DNA of 17,787 nucleotides from an uncultured Collinsella sp. GTDB lineage: Bacteria > Actinomycetota > Coriobacteriia > Coriobacteriales > Coriobacteriaceae. Below the pieces are notes generated by a model. It saw only the letters and a list, made by a program, of their open reading frames with translations, was not told the DNA's origin and did not search any database. Below, piece by piece: positions 1 to 7,459 of this stretch. Within the stretch, counting starts at the first letter, position 1; each line of letters opens with the position of its first letter. The DNA is taken from positions 1 to 17,787 of the forward strand of contig CABRDB010000031.1 in NCBI GenBank assembly GCA_902469555.1. Direction: 5' to 3'. The translations under genes were made by a program, and so were the position numbers.

Positions 1-472
1 CGACGAAGTCACGCACCGCCTGCTCGTCGGCGTCGGAGACGGGCCTGCCGGACGGCAGCGAGTCCCACGGGCTACGGGCGCGCTCACGCTTGACGACCAT
101 GGCGCTCAGCTCCGAGGCCGACAGCGCTTTGTTCGAAGTCCCCACGCGGGTGAAGTAGCGTCCGTCGGCGGAGTAGGGGGCGTCGGCACCTGAGAAGGCA
201 ATTTTGATGTATCGCAGCCCATCATCGGCGTCGAGGCACTCGACCGTCGGGAACACCGCGGGCTCGATCTTGTCGGACACCCACGACGTCACCTGGCGCA
301 GCGTTGCGTCGCTGACATCCTGGCCGATGACATCGCCGTTGTCCTTCACGCCGAAGTAGAGCTCGCCGCGGCCGTGCTTGTTCAGCATGGCGCTGATGGC
401 TTGCAGTGCTTCTTTATGCTCGCCAGTGGACTTCTTGAACTCGACGGTCTCGCTCTCGCTGCCCAGGTTCAT
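1..472 (-). CDS. AlbA_2/Schlafen-type putative DNA-binding protein, 5' part only
   Basis: This open frame reads from an ATG at 472 and leaves the window after 157 codons without a stop, so only the N-terminal part is seen. The start is supported by GGGAAAGG eight bases upstream. The protein begins MNLGSESETVEFKKS, followed by HGRGELYFGVKDNGDVIGQD and then RYIKIAFSGADAPY and GRYFTRVGTSNKALS. That order (ESETVEFK, a glycine-rich G-x-L-x-x-G-V-x-D-x-G strand pair, RVGTSN) is the signature of the AlbA_2 (Schlafen AlbA_2, PF04326) domain, common in proteins annotated as putative transcriptional regulators or RecG-like ATP-binding proteins. The usual C-terminal ATPase-like and winged-helix parts would lie outside the window. 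It is transcribed divergently from the pel-like operon; no functional link is implied. The family is clear, the molecular role is not. Confidence 0.85.
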   Translation of the reverse strand, partial: MNLGSESETVEFKKSTGEHKEALQAISAMLNKHGRGELYFGVKDNGDVIGQDVSDATLRQVTSWVSDKIEPAVFPTVECLDADDGLRYIKIAFSGADAPYSADGRYFTRVGTSNKALSASELSAMVVKRERARSPWDSLPSGRPVSDADEQAVRDFV

Positions 473-509
473 CCGCGCTGCCTTTCCCGTTCGTTGCTTG
501 TCTCGTTGG

Positions 510-537
510 ATTATACCGTGGTCACCATGGGCGAAAA
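510..537 (-). promoter_or_regulatory. Promoter for the AlbA_2 gene
   Basis: On the minus strand a perfect -10 hexamer TATAAT lies at 515-510. A weak -35 (TTTTCG at 537-532) sits 16 bases upstream of it. Transcription would start near 503, giving a leader of about 30 bases before the ATG at 472. The -10 is convincing; the -35 is poor. Confidence 0.55.
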
Positions 538-714
538 CGTGGAAGCGCGCTTGCTTGCCTCTACCATGTTCTCATGCGCCTTAATGCCCTTTGTGAAGAA
601 TCATCCCATTGGGAAACGGGTCCCTATGGAACGATTTTGGTATCAGGCATAGGGGGGCGCTATCGTGGATGTCGTCACCATTGCCTGCGCCCTCGATCCA
701 GAGATGTAATTACA

Positions 715-835
715 GAAGTGCGGGGAAAAATCGAAAACCTTCGAGCACAACGCGGTTTTTTTGTATCAAAACCGCAGGTCGCGGAAGCCTAAAACGGGGG
801 TCTGGTCAGCATTCCTTTGGTTTTCCCCGCACTTC
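715..835. repeat. 121-base element with perfect 15-bp terminal inverted repeats
   Basis: The left end GAAGTGCGGGGAAAA (715-729) is the exact reverse complement of the right end at 821-835. Inside lies a second perfect inverted repeat, GCGGTTTT at 752-759 and AAAACCGC at 768-775, around an eight-base loop. Its T-run could act as a terminator-like hairpin. The element is non-coding. Its form suggests a MITE-like or REP-like dispersed repeat, but no second copy lies in this window and no target-site duplication is obvious. The inverted repeats are directly seen; calling it mobile is inference. Confidence 0.6.
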
Positions 836-1050
836 CGAATTTGGCCTCTCGCCACATCCCGATTACGTCTTAAAGTGGCGCAAAAAGCCGTGTGCTCTGC
901 TTGATTTTGCTCAGGAATTATGCCTGAGGGGTAGTGGATTCGCCTTTCTCCGCCGTGCAGCGGCACGTGTAGGGCTCTCTGGCTCAGGCGCGAGTCGCTT
1001 CCCGTCTGAAAAAGTTCTTAAAACAGCTTTAAAGTTGCCTTTGGCCTACA

Positions 1051-1080
1051 TTGACAGCGTACAATACGCATGTTTACCAT
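1051..1080 (+). promoter_or_regulatory. Promoter of the pel-like operon
   Basis: TTGACA, a perfect -35 hexamer, lies at 1051-1056. TACCAT, a good -10 hexamer, lies at 1075-1080 with an 18-base spacer. An A/T-rich tract upstream (about 1010-1036) could help as an UP element. Transcription would start near 1087, just ahead of the GGGGAGGGGG ribosome binding site at 1097-1106. An alternative -10 (TACAAT, 1060-1065) has only a poor -35 (TTGCCT, 1035-1040, 19-base spacer). Confidence 0.65.
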
Positions 1081-1114
1081 GGCAAAAGCTAAATTTGGGG
1101 AGGGGGAGCGCACG

Positions 1115-3253
1115 GTGGAAGTGCTGGTTGTTGGCAATACCGCGTATGTCGATGACGACTTTTGTGCCAAGGCGTTTCCCGGTGACCATGTTCAGGTCGT
1201 GGCGGCCAACGAGGCGCGCCGCGACGGGTCGTCGCTCCATGCGTCTTGGAAAGAGCTGCTGCAGCACCTGGACCAGGCTTACGAATTCGACCGTGTGGTC
1301 TACCTCTCTACCTATCTCACGCCGCATACCGAGGCCGTTGGCGACATCGAGCTGCTGCGCTCCGTCTTTCGAGCTTGCATGGGTCGCCAGATTCAGCTGC
1401 TGTTTGTGACTGGTCCCATGGGAGCGGACGGTGCGGTGGACGTTGCGGGGCAAAACGGCAAGGGCATCATTGCCCGTGCGGCCAACGACCTGTGCCGCTA
1501 CTATGCGGTCCGCGACGGCATTCAGGCCAAGATCTTGCGCGTGCCGTATCTGTACACCGCCTCGCCCACGCTGGAAGACCCGATTTTGACCCCGCTGTTC
1601 GAGGCGTGCTCGCAAGGCTCTGCTGTCATGAGGGCTGGGGCGGACTCACCGCTCGGTGCCCTCTGCGCCGAGGAGCTGGCCGTTCTGGTGCGTCGCATCT
1701 TCGACAGCTGGGATGCCACATTCGAGGAACTCGAGGTTCCGGATAGCTTTGCCCACACCGTGGGAGACCTGGGCGAGGCGCTCAAGGGCTTGTTCCCGGG
1801 GCTCGACATTACCTACGACGGGGACGCCGTCGTCTCCATTGCTCCGAGCGATACCGTCCGCACGCGCTACGGGTGGTTCCAGCGCTATGACGTGCTGCGC
1901 GATCTTTCGACCATACACGCCCGCTGGGAGCAGACCCTCGCGGGCAAGCGCCATCCGCTGCGTGCCGCCATCGACCGCATGCGCGGGCGGACACTGCCCA
2001 TCAAATGCCTGGAGACCGCGCTGGCCTGGGTGCTCTTTGAGGGCCTGGAGCTGGTGTTTTCGCAGTCTGCTCAGCTTAACGTGCTCGACTACCGCCTGCT
2101 GTACGTGGTACTGATCGGCACGCTGTATGGGCTCGATTTTGGCCTGGTTGCGGCGCTGCTGGCGTCGGTGGGTTTGGCCGCGAGCTACTTTACTCAGTAC
2201 GGTTATACCTTCCAGGGTCTCTTTTACGAGCCGTCCAACTGGCTGCCGTTTATTGCGTACTTTGTGGTGGGTGCCGTGTGCGGCTATGTGCAGCTGCGCA
2301 ACAGCGAAGCCATTAGGGCGGAGCGCGATCAAAACGAGCTCGTGCGTAATCGCAATACGTTCCTCACACAGCTTTACCACGACGCGATCGAGGACAAGCG
2401 CGCGTACAGGCGCCAGATTGTGGGTCGCCACGACAGCTTTGGCAAGATCTTTGCCGTGACGCAGGAGCTCGACGTACTCAACCCACGCGACATCTATCGC
2501 AAGTGCTGCGAGCTTCTGGGCGAGATCCTCGAGAACGATTCGGTGGCGATCTACCATGTTTCGGGCGGGGCATTTGCACGCCTGGTGGCAGCAAGTCCCG
2601 CGATTGCCGAAAATGCCGCACGCTCGCTCACGCTTGAGCAGCTTGCACCTCTTTTGGGCGACGGGGGTCGTTCGAACCTGTGGGTGAACCGTGAGCTGAC
2701 GCCGGGGTTTCCCATGTTTGGATACGCGATCGAGCGCGACGGGGCACCCGCCGTGTTGATCTTTGTGCGTAGTGCGGCCGAAAACCAAATGACCCTCTAT
2801 TATCAAAACCTGTTCCGCATCTTGTGCGGGCTGGTCGAAAGCGCGCTGGGCCGTGCCTTTGACTATGAGGCGGTGGCGCAGGATAAACGCTGCGTTGACG
2901 GCACTTGCGTGCTCAAGCAGGCGGCCTTTGGCCAAGAGCTCGCGGCGGAGCAGGCGCTGGCAGATAGCAAGATGGGGAGTTTTTTGCTCCTGCGCGTGGT
3001 ACCGGGCATGGAGCCTGTCGGCGAGCTGGTGGGCGCAATTGGGTCGGCAATCCGCGAGAGCGACGCGGCGGGCTTGGTCGACGGCAACGTGCTCTACCTG
3101 CTTATGCGCCAGGCAAAGGCGTGCGATCTTCCCATTATCCGTAAGCGCCTGAGCGCAAAGCATATTGCGGTGGAGCCCGTCGACGGCGAGGGCATCGTGG
3201 CGCTGCTGCAGCGCATCGCTTACACCGGTGACGGTGAGGGGGGTGCCGCTTGA
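1115..3253 (+). CDS. pelD: PelD-like c-di-GMP receptor with N-terminal SDR-like domain
   Basis: This is the first gene of the operon, 712 residues from GTG 1115. The start was chosen because a strong purine-rich ribosome binding site (1097-1107) precedes it; the upstream in-frame ATGs at 1070 and 1079 lie in the promoter. Domain order: residues 1-265 resemble a degenerate NAD-dependent epimerase (SDR) with the late ILRVPYLYT strand but no clear GxxGxxG or YxxxK; 294-392 hold about four membrane segments; about 395-435 is charged and helical; 440-590 is GAF-like; 605-705 is a degenerate GGDEF domain. In the last, R647-E-S-D650 lies five residues before D656-G-N-V-L in the GGDEF position. So the c-di-GMP inhibitory-site RxxD is kept and the cyclase site is lost, as in Pseudomonas PelD. 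Known PelD binds c-di-GMP and activates Pel synthesis. The SDR fusion makes this longer than Pseudomonas PelD. The stop overlaps the pelE start. Confidence 0.85.
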   Translation: MEVLVVGNTAYVDDDFCAKAFPGDHVQVVAANEARRDGSSLHASWKELLQHLDQAYEFDRVVYLSTYLTPHTEAVGDIELLRSVFRACMGRQIQLLFVTGPMGADGAVDVAGQNGKGIIARAANDLCRYYAVRDGIQAKILRVPYLYTASPTLEDPILTPLFEACSQGSAVMRAGADSPLGALCAEELAVLVRRIFDSWDATFEELEVPDSFAHTVGDLGEALKGLFPGLDITYDGDAVVSIAPSDTVRTRYGWFQRYDVLRDLSTIHARWEQTLAGKRHPLRAAIDRMRGRTLPIKCLETALAWVLFEGLELVFSQSAQLNVLDYRLLYVVLIGTLYGLDFGLVAALLASVGLAASYFTQYGYTFQGLFYEPSNWLPFIAYFVVGAVCGYVQLRNSEAIRAERDQNELVRNRNTFLTQLYHDAIEDKRAYRRQIVGRHDSFGKIFAVTQELDVLNPRDIYRKCCELLGEILENDSVAIYHVSGGAFARLVAASPAIAENAARSLTLEQLAPLLGDGGRSNLWVNRELTPGFPMFGYAIERDGAPAVLIFVRSAAENQMTLYYQNLFRILCGLVESALGRAFDYEAVAQDKRCVDGTCVLKQAAFGQELAAEQALADSKMGSFLLLRVVPGMEPVGELVGAIGSAIRESDAAGLVDGNVLYLLMRQAKACDLPIIRKRLSAKHIAVEPVDGEGIVALLQRIAYTGDGEGGAA

Positions 3254-4155
3254 TCTCGCTTGTCGTTGCTGCCGTCTTGCTGCTGATTCATTCGCTGGTT
3301 TGCCTGATGCTGTGGACGCTCATGAAGCTGGGCCTGCTGCCGGTGCGCGGGCACATGCTGGCTGTAATAGTGCTGGTGCCGCTGTGGGGCCCGTTGCTGG
3401 TGGTTTTGCTATCGGTGCGCAGCGCGGTGCTTGGCGAGTGGCTGAAAGAGTCTGCGCTGGAGTCGCTGCGCTTCAACGACGACCTGCATCGTAGTATGTC
3501 GGTACCGAGCGGTGAGGACGATGCAGGCGTAGTGCCGCTCGAGGAGGCGCTTATCGTCAACGACCCGGCATACCGGCGCCGCCTAATGCTCTCCATGCTC
3601 ACCGAGGAGCCCGACGCGTACCTGGCGCAGCTGCAGGCGGCTAAGCTTAACGACGACGTTGAGGTGGCGCACTATGCCGCGACGGCGGTGGCGCAGATCT
3701 CCAAGGAGTCCGACCTTAAACTGCAGCAGCTGGAGCGTGCCTTTAAGACGGACCCGAGCGCGCAAAACCTCAACGAATACTGTGATTTTCTTGGTGAATA
3801 CTTGGGCTCGGGCTTGGCTGAGGGGCGCGTTGCTCAGATTCAGCGCCAACAGTACGCGCGCCTGCTTGCGCGTCGCTGCGAGCGCGAGGATACCCTTGAG
3901 CTGCGCATTCGATACGCGACGGCGCTGGCCGATGTCGGACAGATCGACGAGGCGCAGGCCGTGACCGACCAGCTGGTACTCGACGTGCCCGAGGAGCAGG
4001 AGGTTTGGATGCTTTGCCTGCGCCTAGCCGTGATGCGCCGCGACGGTGACGAGGTCCACTGTGTGATCGATGCGATTGACAAGCAACGTGTGTATTTGAG
4101 CGCCGACAACCGCGAAAAGTTGGCGTTTTGGCGCGATTGGGAGGAGGCCCGATGA
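3250..4155 (+). CDS. pelE: PelE-like membrane protein with helical-repeat tail
   Basis: A TTG start at 3250 overlaps the pelD stop in the string TTGA, behind a GAGGGGGG-type ribosome binding site. The 301-residue product has two hydrophobic segments (about residues 3-27 and 36-57), then an alpha-helical region to the end. The helical part contains VPLEEALIVNDPAYRRRLMLSML and later TPR-like stretches such as YATALADVGQIDEAQAVTDQL. Two membrane helices followed by tetratricopeptide-like helices is the layout of PelE, an inner-membrane partner of PelD and PelG whose exact role is little known. Sequence similarity alone would be weak. The call rests on architecture plus position between pelD and the pelA-type deacetylase, the order seen in Gram-positive pel clusters. 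It overlaps the next gene by ATGA. Confidence 0.75.
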   Translation: MISLVVAAVLLLIHSLVCLMLWTLMKLGLLPVRGHMLAVIVLVPLWGPLLVVLLSVRSAVLGEWLKESALESLRFNDDLHRSMSVPSGEDDAGVVPLEEALIVNDPAYRRRLMLSMLTEEPDAYLAQLQAAKLNDDVEVAHYAATAVAQISKESDLKLQQLERAFKTDPSAQNLNEYCDFLGEYLGSGLAEGRVAQIQRQQYARLLARRCEREDTLELRIRYATALADVGQIDEAQAVTDQLVLDVPEEQEVWMLCLRLAVMRRDGDEVHCVIDAIDKQRVYLSADNREKLAFWRDWEEAR

Positions 4156-6032
4156 GCGTGGCGCAACATATCCGAGACCGTGTGGGCCGCTTTCGTTGGA
4201 TGGGACTCCTCGTGGTGTGGGCGGTCTTTATTGCCATGGCCGCCGTGCTGCTGGTGGAGCGTGCCGGCGTGCAGTACAGTGCGGGCCAGCATAGGCTGGG
4301 GATGCTTGCCGCCAACGACGCGGTGCCGGCCTCCTCGGCAATCTTTGGCCAAAAGCCCACGTGCCTGGTCATTACAGACTCGGACCAAGATGGCGTCGAC
4401 GACGTCAAAGACCAGTTCGACCAGATTTTGCTGGACATGAAGATCGCCCATCGCGACGTGGATCTTGCCCTGGATGGTGCGGATGCCATTCCCTCGCTGA
4501 CCTCCTTCGATCGCGTGATTTTGCTCATGCCGTCGCTCGATGGGCTCGGTACGCACCTGAGCGACATTATGAGTTGGGTGAGTGTGGGCGGCTCACTCAT
4601 GCTGGGCATGACGCCAGATAACTCGAACTGCCTGCAGGCTATTGCTTCCAAGCTTGGGATCGAATCGGCCGGATATGACTATGCGAAAGCCGAAAGTATC
4701 GTTCCGAGTGAGGACTTTATGCTGGGCGGGGGAGAGCGCTACGAGTTCTCGGATCCCTTCGATTCTTCACTTTCGGTTTCATTGCGCGAAACGGCGCACG
4801 TCTGGGCAAAGACCGGCGATGCGGGCACGCCGCTCATTTGGTCTAACGATTGCGGAAGTGGTCACACCGTGGTGTGCAACATTGGCATCTACGACAAGGT
4901 CATGCGTGGGTTCTATGCTTCTGCCTTAAGCTTGCTGGGTGAAGCCACGGCCTATCCGGTCATCAACAGCGCCGTGTTCTATTTGGACGACTTTCCTAGC
5001 CCTGTGCCCTCGGGCGACGGCACCTACATCAAGCGCGACTACGGGCTTTCCGTCGCCGATTTTTATGTCAAGGTCTGGTGGCCCGATCTGCAAAAGCTTG
5101 CGCAAAAATACGGCATTCGCTATACCGGCGTGATGATCGAAAACTACGAGGACGCGGTCAACCAGACCGAGCCTGCGCGCCAGGCCGATACCACACAGTT
5201 TCGCTACTTTGGCGGCATGCTGCTGCAGATGGGCGGAGAGCTGGGCTTTCACGGCTACAACCATCAGCCTCTGGCGCTCTGGGATACCGACTATGGCACG
5301 CTGTATGACTACAAGACCTGGAAGAACAAGGAAACGCTCGTCGCATCGCTCAACGAGCTTATCGCTTTCCAGGACGAGGTGCTGCCTAATGCGCACGGCT
5401 CGGTCTACGTGCCGCCGTCGAATATCCTTTCGGCCCGTGCGCGCAAGCTTATCAGCACCGACGTTCCGCGCATTAAGACTATTGCCAGTACGTACTTTGA
5501 GGACGGTACCGACCTGCCCTACGTGCAGGAGTTTGGCGTGGCGAGCGATGGTATTGTGGAGCAGCCGCGTATTGTCTCGGGCGGCATGGTCGACGATTCC
5601 TATATGCGCCTGGCTGCCGTGTCCGAGCTCAACATGCACTACGTGAGTACGCACTTTATGCACCCGGACGACCTGCTCGATCCCGATCGCGGCGCCAAGG
5701 AGGGCTGGGAAGTCTACAAGGGAGGCCTGACCGACTACCTGGACTGGCTCACCAAGTCTGCGCCCGACCTGCGCCGCCAGACCGGCTCGGAGTGCTCCGG
5801 TGCCATCCAGCGCTTTTCGTCGGTTACGGTGAGCGTGGATACCAGTGCGGATGCCTGGACGCTCAGCCTGGGCAATTTCCACGACGAGGCGTGGCTCATG
5901 TTCCGCGCCAATAATGGCGAGCCGGGTGCGGTGACGGGTGGCGAACTGACGCACCTTACAGGCAATCTGTATCTGCTCAAGGCAAATGATAAGACCGTGA
6001 CGATCGAGCGCAAGGAGGGTGGCGACAAATGA
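4152..6032 (+). CDS. pelA: PelA-type membrane-anchored polysaccharide deacetylase (DUF2194)
   Basis: The ATG at 4152 overlaps the pelE stop (ATGA) and follows a GAGGAGG site at 4141; the upstream in-frame TTG at 4128 is inside pelE. The 626-residue protein has one N-terminal membrane anchor (about 15-37). A Rossmann-like domain (about 65-260) follows, then a NodB-like deacetylase domain (about 270-515). Visible catalytic motifs are Y277-L-D279-D280 (base and metal aspartates), H367-G-Y-N-H371 (metal HxxxH), V420-P-P and S-T-H501-F-M-H504. A beta-rich tail follows. It lacks the glycoside hydrolase domain of Pseudomonas PelA, matching the deacetylase-only PelA of Gram-positive clusters. The inferred job is removal of acetyl groups from the N-acetylated Pel-like polymer at the outer membrane face. 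An Asp-rich loop (D76-x-D78-x-D80-G) is present early in the Rossmann-like domain. Confidence 0.8.
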   Translation: MSVAQHIRDRVGRFRWMGLLVVWAVFIAMAAVLLVERAGVQYSAGQHRLGMLAANDAVPASSAIFGQKPTCLVITDSDQDGVDDVKDQFDQILLDMKIAHRDVDLALDGADAIPSLTSFDRVILLMPSLDGLGTHLSDIMSWVSVGGSLMLGMTPDNSNCLQAIASKLGIESAGYDYAKAESIVPSEDFMLGGGERYEFSDPFDSSLSVSLRETAHVWAKTGDAGTPLIWSNDCGSGHTVVCNIGIYDKVMRGFYASALSLLGEATAYPVINSAVFYLDDFPSPVPSGDGTYIKRDYGLSVADFYVKVWWPDLQKLAQKYGIRYTGVMIENYEDAVNQTEPARQADTTQFRYFGGMLLQMGGELGFHGYNHQPLALWDTDYGTLYDYKTWKNKETLVASLNELIAFQDEVLPNAHGSVYVPPSNILSARARKLISTDVPRIKTIASTYFEDGTDLPYVQEFGVASDGIVEQPRIVSGGMVDDSYMRLAAVSELNMHYVSTHFMHPDDLLDPDRGAKEGWEVYKGGLTDYLDWLTKSAPDLRRQTGSECSGAIQRFSSVTVSVDTSADAWTLSLGNFHDEAWLMFRANNGEPGAVTGGELTHLTGNLYLLKANDKTVTIERKEGGDK

Positions 6033-7456
6033 GGATCTGCTTGGTACTCGAGGGTTGCTACCCCTATGTGCACGGCGGCGTATCTACCTGGATGCATGGC
6101 TATATCCAGGCCATGCCCGAGCACGAGTTTGTGCTGTGGGTGATCGGCGCGCATGCTGCCGACCGCGGCAAATTTGTCTACGAGCTGCCCGGCAACGTGG
6201 TCGAGGTGCACGAGGTGTTCCTGGACGATGCCCTGCGGCTTTCGGGCGAGCAACATGAAGCCAGTTTTAACGACCGCGAGCGCGAGGCGCTACGCCGCCT
6301 GGTGTCGCTCTCCAATCCGGACTGGGACGTGCTGTTCGATATCTTTCAGCGCCGTCGCGTGCATCCGCTCTCGTTTTTGCAGAGCCGAACGTTTATGGAC
6401 ATCTTCCGCGACGTGTGCCTGGCCGAGTACCCCTACACGCCCTTTGCCGATGCATTCCACACCATGCGCTCCATGTTGCTTCCCGTGCTCTACCTGTTGG
6501 GCGGCGAGGTGCCGGTGGCCGATGTGTACCACGCCATCTCGACCGGCTACGGTGGCCTGCTCGCCTGCCTGGGCTCAAGCGTTTCCCATGCGCCAGTGCT
6601 GCTGACCGAGCACGGCATCTATACCCGCGAGCGCGAGGAAGAGATCATTCGCGCCGATTGGGTGGTGCCGTCGTTTAAGGACCGCTGGATTCGCTTTTTC
6701 TACCTGCTTTCTGAGGAGATCTATCGCCGCGCCTTCCGCGTGACCAGTTTGTTCCATAACGCCCGCAAGACCCAGATCGATATGGGCTGCGATGCGGACA
6801 AATGCCTGGTTATCCCCAACGGCATCCAGTTCGACCGCTTTAAGGATATTCCCTTAAAGACCGAGGACGGCTGGGTGGACATTGGCGCGGTGGTGCGCCT
6901 GGCGCCCATCAAGGATGTCAAGACCATGATTTATGCCTTCTTTGAGCTGCACGAGCGCCTGCCCAAGGTGCGCCTGCACATCATGGGCGGCGTGGACGAC
7001 GAGGAGTACGGCGCCGAGTGCCACGCGCTGGTCGAAACCCTGGGCGTGCGCGACCTGATCTTTACCGGCCGCGTCAACGTGGTCGAGTACATGGAAAAGC
7101 TCGACTTTACCATTTTGACGAGCATCTCCGAGGGCCAGCCGCTTAGCGTGCTGGAGTCGCTTGCAGCGCGCCGTCCCTGCGTGACGACCGAGGTGGGCTG
7201 CTGCCGTGAGCTGCTCGAAGGCGCCCCGGGTGACGACTTTGGCGTGGCGGGTTTTGTGACGCCGTCCATGTATCGCAAGGGCTTGGCCGATGCCATGGAG
7301 CGCATGTGCGTGAGCCGCGCCCGTCGCATTGAGATGGGGGAGCGCGGCCAGCGTCGCGTTGCCACGTACTTCTTGCACGAGCAGATGCTCGCCAACTATC
7401 GCACCCTGTATGACGAGACGGCGCAAGCGTTTGACCTGCCCAGAGAGGGGGAGTAG
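6029..7456 (+). CDS. pelF: PelF-like GT4 glycosyltransferase
   Basis: The ATG at 6029 overlaps the previous stop (ATGA). The product has 475 residues, close to the usual PelF length, with no membrane segment, so it is cytosolic. The N-terminus MRICLVLEGCYPYVHGGVSTWMH contains the glycine loop of a GT-B fold and matches the PelF/DUF3492 N-terminal domain. Further landmarks are H195-G-I-Y-T-R-E-R-E, IPN264-G265-I, and the donor-binding EX7E motif E368-G-Q-P-L-S-V-L-E376 in the Rossmann C-terminal half. PelF is the soluble polymerase of the Pel system and uses a UDP-sugar donor. Here it would act at the membrane complex of PelD, PelE and PelG. This is the most securely identified member of the cluster. 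Confidence 0.92.
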   Translation: MRICLVLEGCYPYVHGGVSTWMHGYIQAMPEHEFVLWVIGAHAADRGKFVYELPGNVVEVHEVFLDDALRLSGEQHEASFNDREREALRRLVSLSNPDWDVLFDIFQRRRVHPLSFLQSRTFMDIFRDVCLAEYPYTPFADAFHTMRSMLLPVLYLLGGEVPVADVYHAISTGYGGLLACLGSSVSHAPVLLTEHGIYTREREEEIIRADWVVPSFKDRWIRFFYLLSEEIYRRAFRVTSLFHNARKTQIDMGCDADKCLVIPNGIQFDRFKDIPLKTEDGWVDIGAVVRLAPIKDVKTMIYAFFELHERLPKVRLHIMGGVDDEEYGAECHALVETLGVRDLIFTGRVNVVEYMEKLDFTILTSISEGQPLSVLESLAARRPCVTTEVGCCRELLEGAPGDDFGVAGFVTPSMYRKGLADAMERMCVSRARRIEMGERGQRRVATYFLHEQMLANYRTLYDETAQAFDLPREGE

Positions 7457-7459
7457 CCG

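Larger units (their letters stand above)
473..1114. other. Divergent intergenic region without a credible gene
   Basis: This 642-base stretch separates the two divergent genes. Open frames inside it lack good ribosome binding sites and recognisable protein sequence. It holds the AlbA_2 promoter (510-537), an inverted-repeat-bounded element (715-835), a small hairpin at 910-928 (CTCAGG, 7-base loop, CCTGAG) and the pel operon promoter (1051-1080) preceded by an A/T-rich segment at about 1010-1036. No c-di-GMP riboswitch or other known leader RNA was recognised. Confidence 0.7.

Noticed and set aside
574-792. Small plus-strand open frame (72 codons)
   Set aside because: It has no convincing ribosome binding site, and its C-terminal half is just a translation of the inverted-repeat element.
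836-1050. Possible c-di-GMP riboswitch or other leader RNA ahead of the pel operon
   Set aside because: No GEMM-type conserved core was found. The region also lies upstream of the predicted promoter, so it would not be in the mRNA.
609-1409. Plus-strand open frame (266 codons) across the intergenic region into pelD
   Set aside because: It runs through the inverted-repeat element and the pel promoter and shows no protein family signature.
1646-3163. Long minus-strand open frame (505 codons) opposite pelD
   Set aside because: It has a His/Arg/Ala-rich composition, no recognisable domain or ribosome binding site, and lies wholly opposite a gene with clear domains. It is a high-GC shadow frame.
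4926-5954. Minus-strand open frame (342 codons) opposite the deacetylase gene
   Set aside because: The composition is unlike a folded protein, and the opposite strand carries the YLDD and HxxxH deacetylase motifs.
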